Assembly (NCBI GenBank): GCA_001247695.2
Contig: LGRX02027253.1
Coordinates: 1 to 64,000 of the forward strand
Direction: 5' to 3'
From: Cymbomonas tetramitiformis
Lineage: Eukaryota > Chlorophyta > Pyramimonadophyceae > Pyramimonadales > Pyramimonadaceae
Length of the DNA: 64,000 nucleotides
Within the stretch, counting starts at the first letter, position 1; each line of letters starts with the position of its first letter. Positions 23,423 to 34,225 of this stretch are shown piece after piece. Both the position numbers and the translations under genes were made by a program. Under the pieces are notes generated by a model. It saw only the letters and a list, made by a program, of their open reading frames with translations. It had not been told where the DNA came from and did no database searches.

Positions 23423-24693
23423 GCGCTGTTTGTTTGCATGTTGGAGGCATGCCATTCCTCTTGAATTTGGTGCCAGCTTTTGCGCTTTCACGTCTTGCCC
23501 TTTTCCCTTAGCTAGATCTGCAGGTTTTCACTCAGTATCGCGAGTTGTATTATCTGACCTGTTGGCTTCACTGCTGCTGGGGCAGGCAACGGATGAATAA
23601 AGAGAACCAAAACCCGTTGGCGGCCTGAGAAGATCCTGTTTCATCTGTTGTGGGGAGATAGAAAGTGCGGATAAGTAGATATGCTCTTGCAATTTGGTGC
23701 ATGGCAAACTTTCCTTTTGACACCCCTGGGAGTGTGTGTGTGTGTACCTTACTTAAATCTTGTTAACCTGCTTCCTGTATTAGGCATCGCTTATAAGCTA
23801 AGGGGAAATCCTTAGGCGCGTTACATAACTCTGTTTGTGTCCACTTTGCTGTGTCCAGGCCGCTTTATATCGCAGCTAGGTCATAGGTCAAATCGGGTTC
23901 ACAAGTGGACCCGCGACATCGATCTTCAAGTGTCAAGGTTTAGATGCAGTGTCTAAACATGGGCTGCTTTGACAGAGAATGTCCGTTCTATCGAGCGGAC
24001 GGGCGAGAACTCCCATGCCCCCGACTTTGGACACCGCATGATAACTATGATGATATAATCAATACAGCAAACCATGGCACTTGATCGTTGACTGTATCAT
24101 CGTTACATACAAATATCCTGGGTAACGTCAAAAACATGTGTTGCACGCGGTATCATAAACATGATGTGCCATCCAGTCACCTCGACCTCTTGTAGCGCCA
24201 TGTTGTAGACGGGAGTCAATTTACGTTTCACTTCTGGCTTACCACCTCGCACTGTGCGATTTATACCAAGCAACAGAGGCATCCTGTCACAGGCATACAA
24301 ATGCATATACGAAGTTTCAAAGTAATCGGATAAGAGTCGTTAAATATCACAACCCGTGATTATTCAGTAAAGCCCGTGTTACGAAAATGTTTTTCATCTG
24401 TGATTAAGCTCCCCAGGAACTCGTGTTTCATCACTACATAGCACAGACTGGTCGGCTAGTTTCTCTCGTCACAGAAATTCCCGTTTTCCCCCAACCTGCG
24501 CCGCCGTAAATGTCATCTCTATCGTCAACTGTCACGGTATCTTACTGATACCGCTGATTCTGTCATAATCGTTCCTAATAATTCTACTATCGTTCACGAT
24601 TCTGCAAGAGAGACTACATATACTGATTTTGCATTCTTCATCCACGATCTCAGATTCCCTATCATTATTTCCCCAAAGGGTTTATATCATTCT
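23423..24693. other. Intergenic region downstream of SMC2
   Basis: An AATAAA motif about 170 bases after the SMC2 stop (near 23597) could direct polyadenylation. The rest is featureless and holds no supported gene. Confidence 0.5.
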
Positions 24694-25263
24694 GGGAGCA
24701 AATTTTGATTGTACCGGGAACAATCAACTTTTGCTATATATTTCAGGAACAATGGATAATTCTGTAGCAAATATTGATTGTTTACGGTACAATTAATATT
24801 TGCTACAAAAATATGTACTTTCTTATATACTTTCGGAACAATGGATATTCCTGGTGCAACAGTTGATTGTACCGGAAACAATGAAAAAAAGTATAGGTTT
24901 CCGGTGCAAAAACGTAGATTCTAGAAGCATAGTTGGCGCTGGCGGTGGGGGCGGTGCGCGGGTGGTACTCGGTGGTACTCGGGCGGTGCGTGAGCCGGGG
25001 GTGGGGGGGGGTCGCCGATACGCTGAGACCCCCCCCGCCAACCCCCCTCCCCGGCGCACGCACCGCCCGAGTACCACCCGCGGACCGCCCCACCACCAGC
25101 ACTAGCTATGCTTCTAGAATCTACGTTTTTGCACCGGAAGTATACAAGTTTTTTCATTGTTTCCGGTACAATCAACTTTTGCACCGAAGAGCTTTTGCAC
25201 CGGAAATCCGCGCTGGAATCGAGGTGTCATGGTTTGCACCGGAAATCATCAAAATTTGCTCCC
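24694..25263. mobile_element. Foldback MITE, 570 bp
   Basis: Both ends carry the 16-bp inverted repeat GGGAGCAAATTTTGAT (24694-24709 and 25248-25263, perfect). Inner arms of about 150 bp (24856-25010 and 25028-25185) are near-exact reverse complements with a spacer of only about 17 bp, so the centre can form a long GC-rich hairpin. Short motifs such as GATTGTACCGGAAACAA and CCGGTGCAAAA recur through both arms. No coding capacity. No target duplication was identified. Confidence 0.8.
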
Positions 25264-26290
25264 GGAAATTTTAAAACCTTTCCCCAAATATGCCGGTAAT
25301 CTGAATCGGATCCCCCCGCTTCGTAGGGGCAATTGTCAGTCTATCGTACCCCCTGGCACAACTCTCCCCCCTTAGGGTAGGCTTTCTCCTTACTGCGCTT
25401 ACACTATTGATTTTAAAATTAATTAATTGATTGGGCAAATTTATAGTATCCGTTTACAGTTGACATAAATTAAATAACTTGCGCGAGCGACACTTGTCCA
25501 ACAAATCGATAGTAAATAAATAGATATCTCTGAGCCTATTGGTCTTGTTAATAGGAACAAGAAATAGTTACAAAACTAAATATCGATCTCCATCGCACGA
25601 CATACAACAATCGACAGCGGCGAAATTAATTAATTGTGGCATCCCACGGCATGCCATTGTCGACGGAGGTGTGGACAAGTGTCACTGTAAGTATTTGAAT
25701 TCGACTGGGCGAGCGGCAAACAGGTTGTTGAAAGCGTGTAGCTTCTTGTTCAAGCCATTCGGCGGCCTTGAAACCCATTACAAGCTTACATAGGAGTAAT
25801 AGAGTGGCATGATCGTTTCTGACCGCCACGATTGTTACTACATGTATGTCGCGTAGGCGTGCGATATGTCAATGGATGACATGTGTGGTCTATGGTCTAT
25901 GGTCTATGGTTTGTGTAAACATATATTTATGGTAATCTTATGTATGTCATATGTATATTTTATGTAAGTCTATGGTCTATGGTCTACGGTTTATATAAAG
26001 ATATTTATTGTATTTTATATGTAAGATATATGTAAGATATATGTGAGTCTACAGTCTACGGTCTACGGTTTACATAAACATATTTCTTGTATATTTATGT
26101 ATATCATATTGTCGATCTACTGATGTAAACACCACTAAGTCATTTTTATTTCTTTTCGTATCTTATGATGACCCAGTTATTCCACGCAGACTGTTTCGAT
26201 CACCAGAGCTATATTTATATTTTCATTTTTATTCATTTTATTCATTTATTCATTTTTATAAAATTCTTATCGTCAACATATAAACAACCT
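25264..26290. other. AT-rich stretch with simple tandem repeats
   Basis: 25885-26075 holds repeated GTCTATGGTCTATGGT and TATGTAAGATATATG phrases in three related blocks. No supported gene in this interval. Confidence 0.55.
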
Positions 26291-26865
26291 AATGGTAATG
26301 ATGAAGCATCAGTCTCAACTGGAAATTGATCAGCTTGAAACCTAACTATAGTTCTATTCCTTTGTGTGTTTGTATCAGCCTGGAAAAAGAAAAAAACTAT
26401 TACCCAAATTCCCGTTTGATAATGTGTTATTCATCGAATTGGCACCGATCACAGATGCAGAATTATCAGTTTTATATAATATGATATCATTTGTTGATTT
26501 ATTATCGGACAGATGTAACCGATTGTAAATTTGGCGTTTGTACTGATGTGCCAAGATCAATCGTTTTGATAATATTATTATCCCAAACTAAAACTTCTTG
26601 ATTTTGAACAGATGGTATTGTTGTCGGTTTGGTCATTACTTCCAATGCCGTTTCAGCTTGAATAGTATATAGTTGCTGCTACGTTACGAGCTCCATTAAT
26701 ATCACCCGACATGTTAATTCTGAAAAACCTATTTGTAGCTGCATCAGGTTTCCTTTGAAAATTTATAAACTATATAGTTTCAGCATTTGGTATGTCTACA
26801 CCAGCGGTATTTAAATTAATAAAAGCGTTACCTGATACTTTATTTCCAAATAAATCAATATGTGT
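26291..26865 (-). pseudogene. Remnant of a viral fibre-like gene, downstream part
   Basis: Minus-strand translation gives fibre-like sequence (HIDLFGNKVSGNAFINL near 26860-26815, then FFRINMSGDINGARNVAA and VQNQEVLVWDNNIIKTI). Stops occur near 26780 and 26660 and there are frame changes. The Asn/Gly/Ile-rich style with repeated strand-turn phrases matches the fibre proteins of the PLV at 50.7-53.2 kb. The upstream part of the same gene lies beyond the transposon at 32388-32465. Confidence 0.55.
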
Positions 26866-27104
26866 CCCTACAAATTTAGGAATCGTAGGTAGGGCCATGT
26901 TTGCCTTGTATCTACCTTGTGTCTGGATGGCCAAAAACCACGACCAGACATGGCCATGTTTAGTCAGTTTTTCAGCGGCGCAACACAACCCAAGTAAGGC
27001 CATGTTTGGTCGTGGTTTTTGGCCTTACTTACCCCTTACTTACCTTGTACCTACCCAATGTCTAACGCACCATACGTACGCACGTGAATGCATGAATCAC
27101 TTAG

Positions 27105-27480
27105 ACATTGGGTAGATACAAGGTAAGTATGGCCATGTTTATACATAAACAAGGTAAGTAGGGCCCTACCTATCATGTATCTGTACTCAAGTACAAGGTA
27201 AGTATGGCCATGTTTATACATAAACAAGGGTAAGTAGGGCCCTACCTATTATGTATCTATATCCAAGTACAAGGTAAGTATGGCCATGTTTATACATAAA
27301 CAAGGGTAAGTTTGGCCTTACCTATCATGTGTTTATTCTCAAGTAATGATCAAACATGGCCATGTTTATACATAACCAAGGGTAAGTATGGCCTTACCTA
27401 TCATGTGTTTATTCTCAAGTACTGATCAAACATGGCCATGTATATATCTACCGCATATCGAATACGATGTAAACATGGCC
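27105..27480 (+). repeat. Left subterminal tandem repeat of the 5.5-kb element
   Basis: Four to five units of about 77-80 bp containing GGCCATGTTTATACATAAAC, then AAGTAGGGCCCTACCTAT and CATGTATCT. GTAGGGCCCTAC in each unit is a perfect palindrome. Confidence 0.85.
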
Positions 27481-29565
27481 ATATCTACCTAGATATTCGG
27501 TCTTTCAACGAATAACAAACACATATTAATGATATGCTTTAACACACACATATTGGATATGCTATGTATGCGTTGCATACTAAGTTTCAATATGTTGCAT
27601 GCACAACATATTGAAACTTAGTATGCATACCGCAAGTTGGGATGCACTATACTTCCTAGTTGATGCTTTCGTGCTTTGAAAAGTATGCATGTGATATGTG
27701 AAAATGCGACAAGGCAATAGCAATTGCTATTCGAAACTATTTTTTACTCGCTACGTAACTACATGCTCAATACGATAGGACACACGAATGCAAACAAGCA
27801 TGGGTTCTAACGCACAAATGAATACATTATGCAATACAGTTAATACAAACCAATATCGCGTAAGTACTATATTTTCTAATCTACTCCCTAAATATTCACT
27901 ACATTACAAATCCTACTTGAAAACTATTTCGTAAAATACAAACAATAAGCCTATCTACAATCTACAACGCGAGTGTTGGCGTCGTTGATGAGCACGTGCC
28001 TTGCTCCTCATAAATTTTCAGCCATCCTATATCAAAGGACAAGGAACCAATCGCTAGTAAATCTGGAGGGAAAAAAACAAGCACGCAAACGAAAACAATT
28101 CAAAGACAAGGGGTCAAAGGAGAATTGAAGTCGAAGGCGATGGAGTCGTTCGTGGGTTGAATCGCGTTTTCGCCGGTCCAACTCACGAGTCAATCTGAAA
28201 AATAGCGCCAACGAAAAAGAGGTTAGTAACGAGGGAAAAAAGGGGGAAAAATAAGAAGAAAGTTAAGGAGAGTGAAAGTTTAGAGGGGGTGAGTTGGAAT
28301 AGAACCAACCAAATCTAGTCCAAAGGACTAGCGGGAAAAATCTCCCGTTCACCCCATGTAAACGTTCAATACGCGCAGATCTAACTACATCTGCGCGTAA
28401 AAAACACTACGGCACTAGTACTTGCACGCAGGAGAAAATATGAAAAAGCAAGAATGAATTCAGAAGCAACGCATGGAAACAAAAGCAAAAGCGCAAGCAG
28501 AATTTTGTACAGTGCAGACAGGCACTGCACTGTACAGATGGTCAACGAGAAGAGGAGGAATTTCGAACTCCAACGTTTACAAGTACCGTGACTGACATGA
28601 CAACTCGAACTGTGCACTGTACAAGTATGGTGACATGACATGACGTCTGAGACGGTGACACGCGGTCACCTCTGCCATCGGCTATCGCAATGTCGCATGT
28701 CAACGTGCTATCAGATATCGAGCTATCGATGCCGTGTCTCTCACCCGATCGCGCGACGTTGTCTTTTGTGTCATCACTCGAGTAATGTGTAATCGCCTGG
28801 CATCTTCTGGGATAAACTGAAGACTCTCGATTTTCGAACGCCGCGATCTGAACGGTCTGAACCTGTCCGCGAACGGTCGGCGATCTGAACCTGCGCGAGT
28901 GGCGATTCCGGGTCATGGGACCCATGTTTTTTCTGTTGCGCTTTCTTTTGTGCATATTTTTTTCAAGGGTTTCCCACTTCTGGACCATTCCTGAATGGCC
29001 CATAGAATATTTGAGCAAGCCGTTTTCACCATCGTATTTTGCGAGCAAGCCCCTTTCTTTTGAGCTCAACTTGTTTTTTTCATGAAAATGACCGATTTTT
29101 GTCCACGCTTGCCCCTGCACCCTAAGGTATGGTCTAGACATGACCATGTTTGGGTCGTTTCCCCATTGGGTTTTGCATTTGGGGCATTGATTTGGGCTAT
29201 GTGCGCCGCTGAAGATGTCTACCTTGTGTTCGCGTGAATGCTGTTCGAACCGGGCCATACCAGGGCAATTCTACTCAGGTACAAGGTAAACATCTTCAGC
29301 GGCGCAACACAACGTGGTTTGCCTTGTTTTACTGCCAACATTGCCCAAAAATGGCCAAGTTTGCCACGTGTTTTTAAACACAGATCAAACATGGTCCGTT
29401 TTATGTACGTCTTGCCCAATGTTGGCAGTAAAACAAGGCTAACAAGGCCGTGTTTCACCATCTCGGCTGTTGAAACTGCTTAGGTAGGGCCATGTTTACG
29501 CCATACTTATGATGGTACAGCAGGTTACGTACGTGGGCAAAAGCGGTTTGCAGGCACAATAGGCG
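27481..29565. other. Internal non-coding part of the 5.5-kb element
   Basis: AT-rich to 28500, with an imperfect inverted pair around 27577-27622 (CTAAGTTTCAATATGTTGCA and its complement). Between 28500 and 29480, scattered copies of element-specific phrases such as CTTCAGCGGCGCA occur. Minus-strand frames at 28542-29258 are built from these repeats and are not called. Confidence 0.4.
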
Positions 29566-29932
29566 ATGACATCCCGCGCACAGAGATTGGCGCAAGGTGG
29601 GATTCCGGAGGAGAGACGGAGGGTCAATCCCGCGAAAAGAGCCACTGTTGCATATCGCTTGGCAAATTCTCCGGGTGAGGGCGATGGGTTGACGACGCCG
29701 CCGCGTGCGGACGATGCCTTCAAGAGGCAACGTGTCCTCGAATGGCGGATGCCAATCCCACGAATGGGTTTATAGATTTAGTTGAGGAACTCTTTTGGGA
29801 TGGAATCATTCTGACGGAAGAATACGACAATCATCCGGCACGCGCCACCTTCACTGACATTGAACGCGACGGCATGACCGGGTAGGGCCCTACCTGCCTT
29901 GCTCTCGGGACGAACCCGGGGCGAGCATTGCC

Positions 29933-30556
29933 CTACCTGCAATGGGAAGGGGCCAAGTATGGCCGTGTTTTGACGTGTTCGCTGTAGGTCGAACCGAAAA
30001 GCACGGAAATTCCTCCCGTCACCCTCCCGTCACCCATCCAGTCCGCTGCTGGCGACGCGGGGTCAACCATGAGCTCGAGCGTGGAGAACAATAAGGCGTT
30101 GGCCTCCACGCGGATGGGGAGGGTAGCATCGTCCAGCAGGAAAAGGGGTGCGAAACCAATGTCCTCCGCGGTGACAAATGTTGTCTGCAGCGCAGAGACC
30201 ATCCTGGCGAAGAGCGCGGACGCGTGGCACTCAGTCCCGGAAAATCGCCCGTTCTTGTCCTCGAATAACTTTTGGCGAACGGACTTGGAGACCTTCATGT
30301 CGAAGTGTTCCCGTTGCAGCGTCCGCACCGAGGCCAGGAACGCAGCACCTGCTGAATTGGCAGCCGGCTGAGCTGCCGGCGGCGTGGCTGGAGTGTTGGC
30401 GTGTCTCGCAGCTGCCGAATCAAAAATCGTGGATAGCGCGCGTCGGCGATTCGCCATGCTAGCGGTGGCTCGAGTAGAAGCAACCATCTTGAGAAGGACT
30501 GAAGGGGCGGAGTGAGGCAACGGAACGCGAGATGTGCGGCAGTTCCGGGCGGCCAA
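29933..30556 (-). CDS. Unknown protein of the 5.5-kb element
   Basis: A 207-aa ORF; the likely start is the inner Met at MVASTRATASMANRR, since the first 20 codons run through repeat-like DNA. It has a basic Ala-rich head, then a mixed region (DMKVSKSVRQKLFEDKNG, then VTAEDIGFAPLFLLDD). The last 20 codons run into the PSHCR end near a GCCCTACCT repeat. No domain recognised. It is the longest plausible ORF of the element and may be a second-ORF-type accessory protein or a non-functional remnant. Confidence 0.35.
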   Translation of the reverse strand: MAARNCRTSRVPLPHSAPSVLLKMVASTRATASMANRRRALSTIFDSAAARHANTPATPPAAQPAANSAGAAFLASVRTLQREHFDMKVSKSVRQKLFEDKNGRFSGTECHASALFARMVSALQTTFVTAEDIGFAPLFLLDDATLPIRVEANALLFSTLELMVDPASPAADWMGDGRVTGGISVLFGSTYSEHVKTRPYLAPSHCR

Positions 30557-31103
30557 GAAACGCGTGGGTCGCCGATACGGCAGCCGTGAGAGATCAAATA
30601 ATTCAGGGAAGTCGTGTGGTAGCGGCGGCCAATACGCAACGGTGTGGGATCCAACCAGAAAACGTAAACCAATCCAACGTTAAGACCCGTAGAAAACCGT
30701 TCTCCAACCGGTGCGGCGTGCCGTAAATCAACCCATAAAATTTAGGCCATACCCGTGACTGCCGGCACTCTCACGCGCGGAGCGCCTCACCCCATCCCAG
30801 GCGTCCGAGCTTAGCCACTCATGGTGGCAATCTCGCAGTGGCTAAATAAAACGCAAGTGGGGCCAAACCTGGTAGATATATGGTTCGGCGGTGATATATA
30901 TCTAACTGTTGAGATAAACCCTGAGTTAAGGGTTACGGAATCAGAACGGTAAAAGTGAGATAGATAAATCAGAGGCATACATAAATACCTAACGGGTGTT
31001 TCCCGTCTACTGGTGACGGTCACCCAGCCTACCATAGGAAGTGACATGTGACAGTTTTGAGTGTCACACACAGTGTCAAATCCAGCAAAAAGCGAAGATC
31101 GCC

Positions 31104-31388
31104 ATGTATAACCGGATGAACTCCATAGTTGGCCCGGACAGCGTCACTGGCTGTTTCTTTTGCGATGACCCCAAGAACCCTGACACCGTGTTCGATACCA
31201 AAGAGCCATTCATGCTCGCAGATCAGATCGCGTCGCAAGTAGTAATTGTGAAGCATCCTTGCATGCAAACTGCGGTGGTTCTTGACCCTCGAGCAGATTT
31301 CTTCAAGCAGAATGTCCAGGATGAAAATCCTAGCGAGGACGAGCTTGCTAAGTACTTAGGCCTGCAGTACGACATGGCATTTGTGTAG
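31104..31388 (+). CDS. Small unknown protein of the 5.5-kb element
   Basis: A frame of about 94 codons from MYNRMNSIVGPDSVTG to TAG. It contains GCFFCDD and a later HPC, a possible Cys/His site, and ends acidic. It stops just before the right subterminal repeats. A longer version from 31041 uses a non-preferred start. It could be a final exon of an element gene. Function unknown. Confidence 0.35.
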   Translation: MYNRMNSIVGPDSVTGCFFCDDPKNPDTVFDTKEPFMLADQIASQVVIVKHPCMQTAVVLDPRADFFKQNVQDENPSEDELAKYLGLQYDMAFV

Positions 31389-31419
31389 TGCAAATAGATA
31401 GCATCAGTTTGTGTATATA

Positions 31420-31800
31420 CATAAACAAGGGTAAGTATGGCCCTACCTATCATGTATCTATGCTCAGGTACTGATCGGAAATGGCCATGTTTATACATAA
31501 ACAAGGGTAAGTAGGGCCCTACCTATCATGTATCTATACTCAAGTACTAGTCAGGTAAGGCCATGCTTATACATAAACAAGGGTAAGTAGGGCCCTACCT
31601 ATCATGTATCTATACTCAAGTACTAGTCTGGTATGGCCATGTTTATACATAAACAAGGGTAAGTAGGGCCCTACCTATCATGTATCTATACTCAAGTACA
31701 GGGTAAGTATGGCCATGTTTAGACATAAACAAGGGTAAGTAGGGCCCTACCTATCATGCATCTATACTCAAGTACTGAGGATCAGACATTGCCATGTACA
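31420..31800 (+). repeat. Right subterminal tandem repeat of the 5.5-kb element
   Basis: Five units of the same 75-80 bp family as at 27.1-27.5 kb, in the same orientation (direct, not inverted, relative to the left array). They contain ATACATAAACAAGGGTAAGT and GTAGGGCCCTACCTATCATG. Confidence 0.85.
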
Positions 31801-31805
31801 TCTTT

Positions 31806-32150
31806 GGAGACTGTCCATAGTAAGGACTAAATAAGCGTAATAGCCCAAAAAAACAGATTCTGAAAATATTTTTTTTCCAATGTTTTCAAGTACAGCCCAG
31901 GTACAGCCCAGGTACAGGGTAGGTATTGCCCCCTACCTACCCCTTACCTACCCAATGCCCATACTGACCTAACTTTGAGGTGCTGTAACAGGAAGTGTAA
32001 AATGTTTTTTCAGTTAAATCTTTGGAGACTGTCCATAGTAAGGACTAAATAAGCGTAATAGCCCAAAAAAAACAGATTCTGAAAATATTTTTTTCCAATG
32101 TTTTCAAGTACAGCCCAGGTACAGCCCCAAGTACAGGGCAGGTACCGAGT
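31806..32150 (+). repeat. Direct duplication of about 120-130 bp
   Basis: Copies near 31806-31930 and 32020-32140 both contain TTTGGAGACTGTCCATAGTA, GCGTAATAGCCC and CAGATTCTGAAAATATTTTT, ending in repeated AAGTACAGCCCAGGTACAG. They lie inside the right end of the 5.5-kb element. Confidence 0.85.
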
Positions 32151-32387
32151 AGCACAACTTTGAGGCCTCAAAAAATGAGGTTACCAAAGCCATTCCACCC
32201 AAAACTTCGCTCCATATGTCTTACATCGACCCAAACCATCGATATCTACAATAAAAAACAAACTATCGGAAACTTCATTTCACCCGATTTGGGCCGGTTT
32301 TGCCATTTTACTGCCGACATTGCCCAAGTAGGGCCCTACTTGGCTCGAAACACAAGGTAAACACAAGGTTCTAAATTTGTAGGGTGT

Positions 32388-32465
32388 GGTATTATTTGGT
32401 GCGGTATTGTTTATCTCTCCATTGACTCTTGCATTTCCATCTACTTCTAAACCGGAAATTTTTAC
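32388..32465 (-). pseudogene. Remnant of the same viral fibre-like gene, upstream part
   Basis: Minus-strand codons read KISGLEVDGNARVNGEINN, a typical strand-turn fibre phrase. The frame continues across the 5.5-kb transposon into the 26.8-kb remnant when the element and one TGT are removed. It is truncated on its 5' side near 32465, where composition changes sharply to GC-rich methyltransferase DNA. Confidence 0.55.
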
Positions 32466-32527
32466 ACCCGCGGCAGGCTTTGGGGCACGAATTCGCGCAA
32501 CCACAGGAACATCTTCCGGCAGCGCCT

Positions 32528-33353
32528 ATGCCCACGGGGCTGTTCCCGCTGACAGCGGAGGTGGTTGAGTACATCTCACAGGCCCCGGTGTTGCTCAAGG
32601 CAGGCATGCTCTGGGCTCATCTTGCGGAAGCCGGGGAGAAACTACAAGGGCAGGTGCACCCAGGGCAGACCGCCGCCACGGGGGCTCTAACAGCGCAGGA
32701 CCTTTTCGAGCATCCGGCGGGAGAGCCGCTGCACACGATATTCGGCACGGGGGGTGCGCCAGGGGGACAGTACGACTCCCTGTGGAATATGACTGTTCCC
32801 CCGGCGGTGGACTACAACTGCCTGGTACACACAGGCGACGGGGACACCAGAAAGTTCCGACAGCTACTCCTATCGGAACTCCAGGAGCGACTTTGGTTGG
32901 AACACAGGCCGCTGCCCTGCCAAGGGGGAAGTCATCGTCACGTCCCCGTGGCAGGGCACCCTGAGAGCAACCTTCACAGACCCGCTCCACGCGGCTATTG
33001 CCCTGGTGGACGAAAGGTGTGCCCCGGCGGTACCTCTGGCGCCGCCTCCGTGGGGCTACGCAGACCGCTGGAAGCACGGGGCAGTGGGCACCCCCAAAGC
33101 CAGCGTCGCGAGGGACGTGCACAGGTGTCCAATGAGGCAAGACAGGGACTCGCTCCCGGCAGACCGCACGGTCATCCTACAGTCCATCGGGCTGGTAGGC
33201 CAGGGAGTGGCGGAGGTTGCCAACAGCATCTCGACGGGAGTGGTGCTTGAGGGGGGAGCCCGTAACATTGTTTACATTGGCAAGGGCACCACTTTCATAA
33301 AGAAGGGTGCCACTTGGAATCTAAAGCGGACCTTCAGTCTTGCGGAGGCGTAG
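32528..33353 (+). pseudogene. Methyltransferase-like ORF (TSPW motif), frameshifted
   Basis: The frame begins at MPTGLFPLTAEVVEY and changes near 32920, after which coding-like sequence continues as GEVIVTSPWQGTLRATF and DRTVILQSIGLVGQG to TAG at 33351. TSPW occupies the place of the NPPW/TSPWF motif IV seen in the ORF at 37.1 kb (VVTSPWFAAL), and the following PLHAAIALVDERC resembles the segment after that motif. No clear AdoMet-binding loop was found. Probably a decayed relative of the retroelement methyltransferase; target unknown. Confidence 0.35.
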
Positions 33354-34020
33354 ATGTCGGAAAAGTTGTCGCAGCAGGGGCGCTGGTACAGGGTATATAT
33401 ACACTCGCGGATTGACCCGCTCCAGTTTGCTGCGGATGGGGTCCCAGCTGTGCAGTTTTCGGATGGCTGCCGGTCGCCCATCTGCACGCACATGGTGTCG
33501 AAGCAGTGCAGCGTAGCAAGGGCGTGGGTGGTGCTGAGTTCGTCCATATGCAAGTGGGCTTCATGTACTGCATACCATACATGCAGTAGGTGCACACCAG
33601 CGGGGGGGGAGCTGGCGCATCATGGGGCGAAGCCGCAGCGCGTTGGGGAAACGACCTCTGGGGTTTTCCATGAACCAGTGCTTCGGCTCCAGGTAGTCGA
33701 TGATCTGTAATGTTCGCCGCACGATTTTGTCAGCCTGAGGAAGGTCAGGAGGTCCTCCAGTGGTGCCTGGTGCGCGCCTGACTGTACTGCCTGCAGGGGG
33801 GGCTCGCCCAAACGACATCGAAGAATCCAGGCGGGTATTCCTTGTAGTCCCACTGTAAGATGTCCTGCACATGAGTGGGATGCCAGATGTGCTCGGAGTC
33901 GAGGGTCACCACTGAAGCGGTGGGGAAGCAATTTAGGAACTCTCTATCTCTACCGAGCCAGTGCCGCTGAAAAGTAGGTTGGCCGCCGACTGCCATGACG
34001 GTTGCCAACATGGGGGTCAC
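33334..34020 (-). pseudogene. DNA cytosine-5 methyltransferase-like (Dcm), frameshifted copy
   Basis: Read across three frames on the minus strand, the C5-methyltransferase motifs appear in the right order. Motif I is LLFSGTGSVE (near 33970), followed by VVTLDSEHIWHPTH. Motif IV, VVWASPPC, contains the Cys that attacks cytosine. Next come the helix IIDYLEPKHWF and motif VI ENPRG. Then YCMYGMQYMKPTCIWTN lies where such enzymes have a conserved Tyr/Lys/Trp segment. Frameshifts fall near 33955, 33790 and 33600. It is a paralogue of the ORF at 41.3-41.7 kb, which shares the same VTLD and PPG-FDVVWASPPC phrases. Inactive as read. Confidence 0.6.
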
Positions 34021-34225
34021 ACACCAACGGGACGGATACCAATGTGGCGTCTGGGTATGCTACATGGTCGATAAATGGCAAGAATGGAACAGGTCCGCCA
34101 CAGAGGCGACATGGGACTCCTGGATCAGACTACACGGCCCCCCTGAGGGCAGGGAGGCAGCGACCTCCAAGGCGTTAGGCGTACCGGGAGACTATGCGAG
34201 GCCCAACCAATCATGGCGCGCATAG
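33995..34225 (+). pseudogene. Ulp1-like (C48) cysteine protease C-terminal fragment
   Basis: The short ORF contains THQRDGYQCGVWVCYMVDKW. The Q-x-D-G-Y-x-C-G-V-W-V-C pattern is the Gln/Cys catalytic end of Ulp1/SENP peptidases, which cleave SUMO-like tags and often occur in large DNA transposons. The His and Asp catalytic parts upstream are missing: the 5' side runs into the minus-strand cytosine methyltransferase remnant. Probably a transposon-derived fragment. Confidence 0.5.

Larger units (their letters stand above)
26866..32384. mobile_element. 5.5-kb DNA transposon with 14-bp inverted repeats and TGT duplication
   Basis: The left end starts CCCTACAAATTTAG at 26866. The right end is its exact reverse complement, finishing at 32384. 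TGT flanks both sides (26863-26865 and 32385-32387). Removing the element and one TGT rejoins the fibre frame without a shift, which fixes the borders. Subterminal DNA is filled with AAGTAGGGCCCTACCT-type motifs and tandem units, as in CACTA-like elements, which also make 3-bp duplications; but the ends do not begin CACTA and no transposase was recognised. Inside are small ORFs of unknown function. It may be non-autonomous or of an undescribed family. Confidence 0.78.

Noticed and set aside
28542..29258. 238-codon minus-strand frame in the 5.5-kb element
   Set aside because: Largely built from element repeats on both sides; no ordered protein features.
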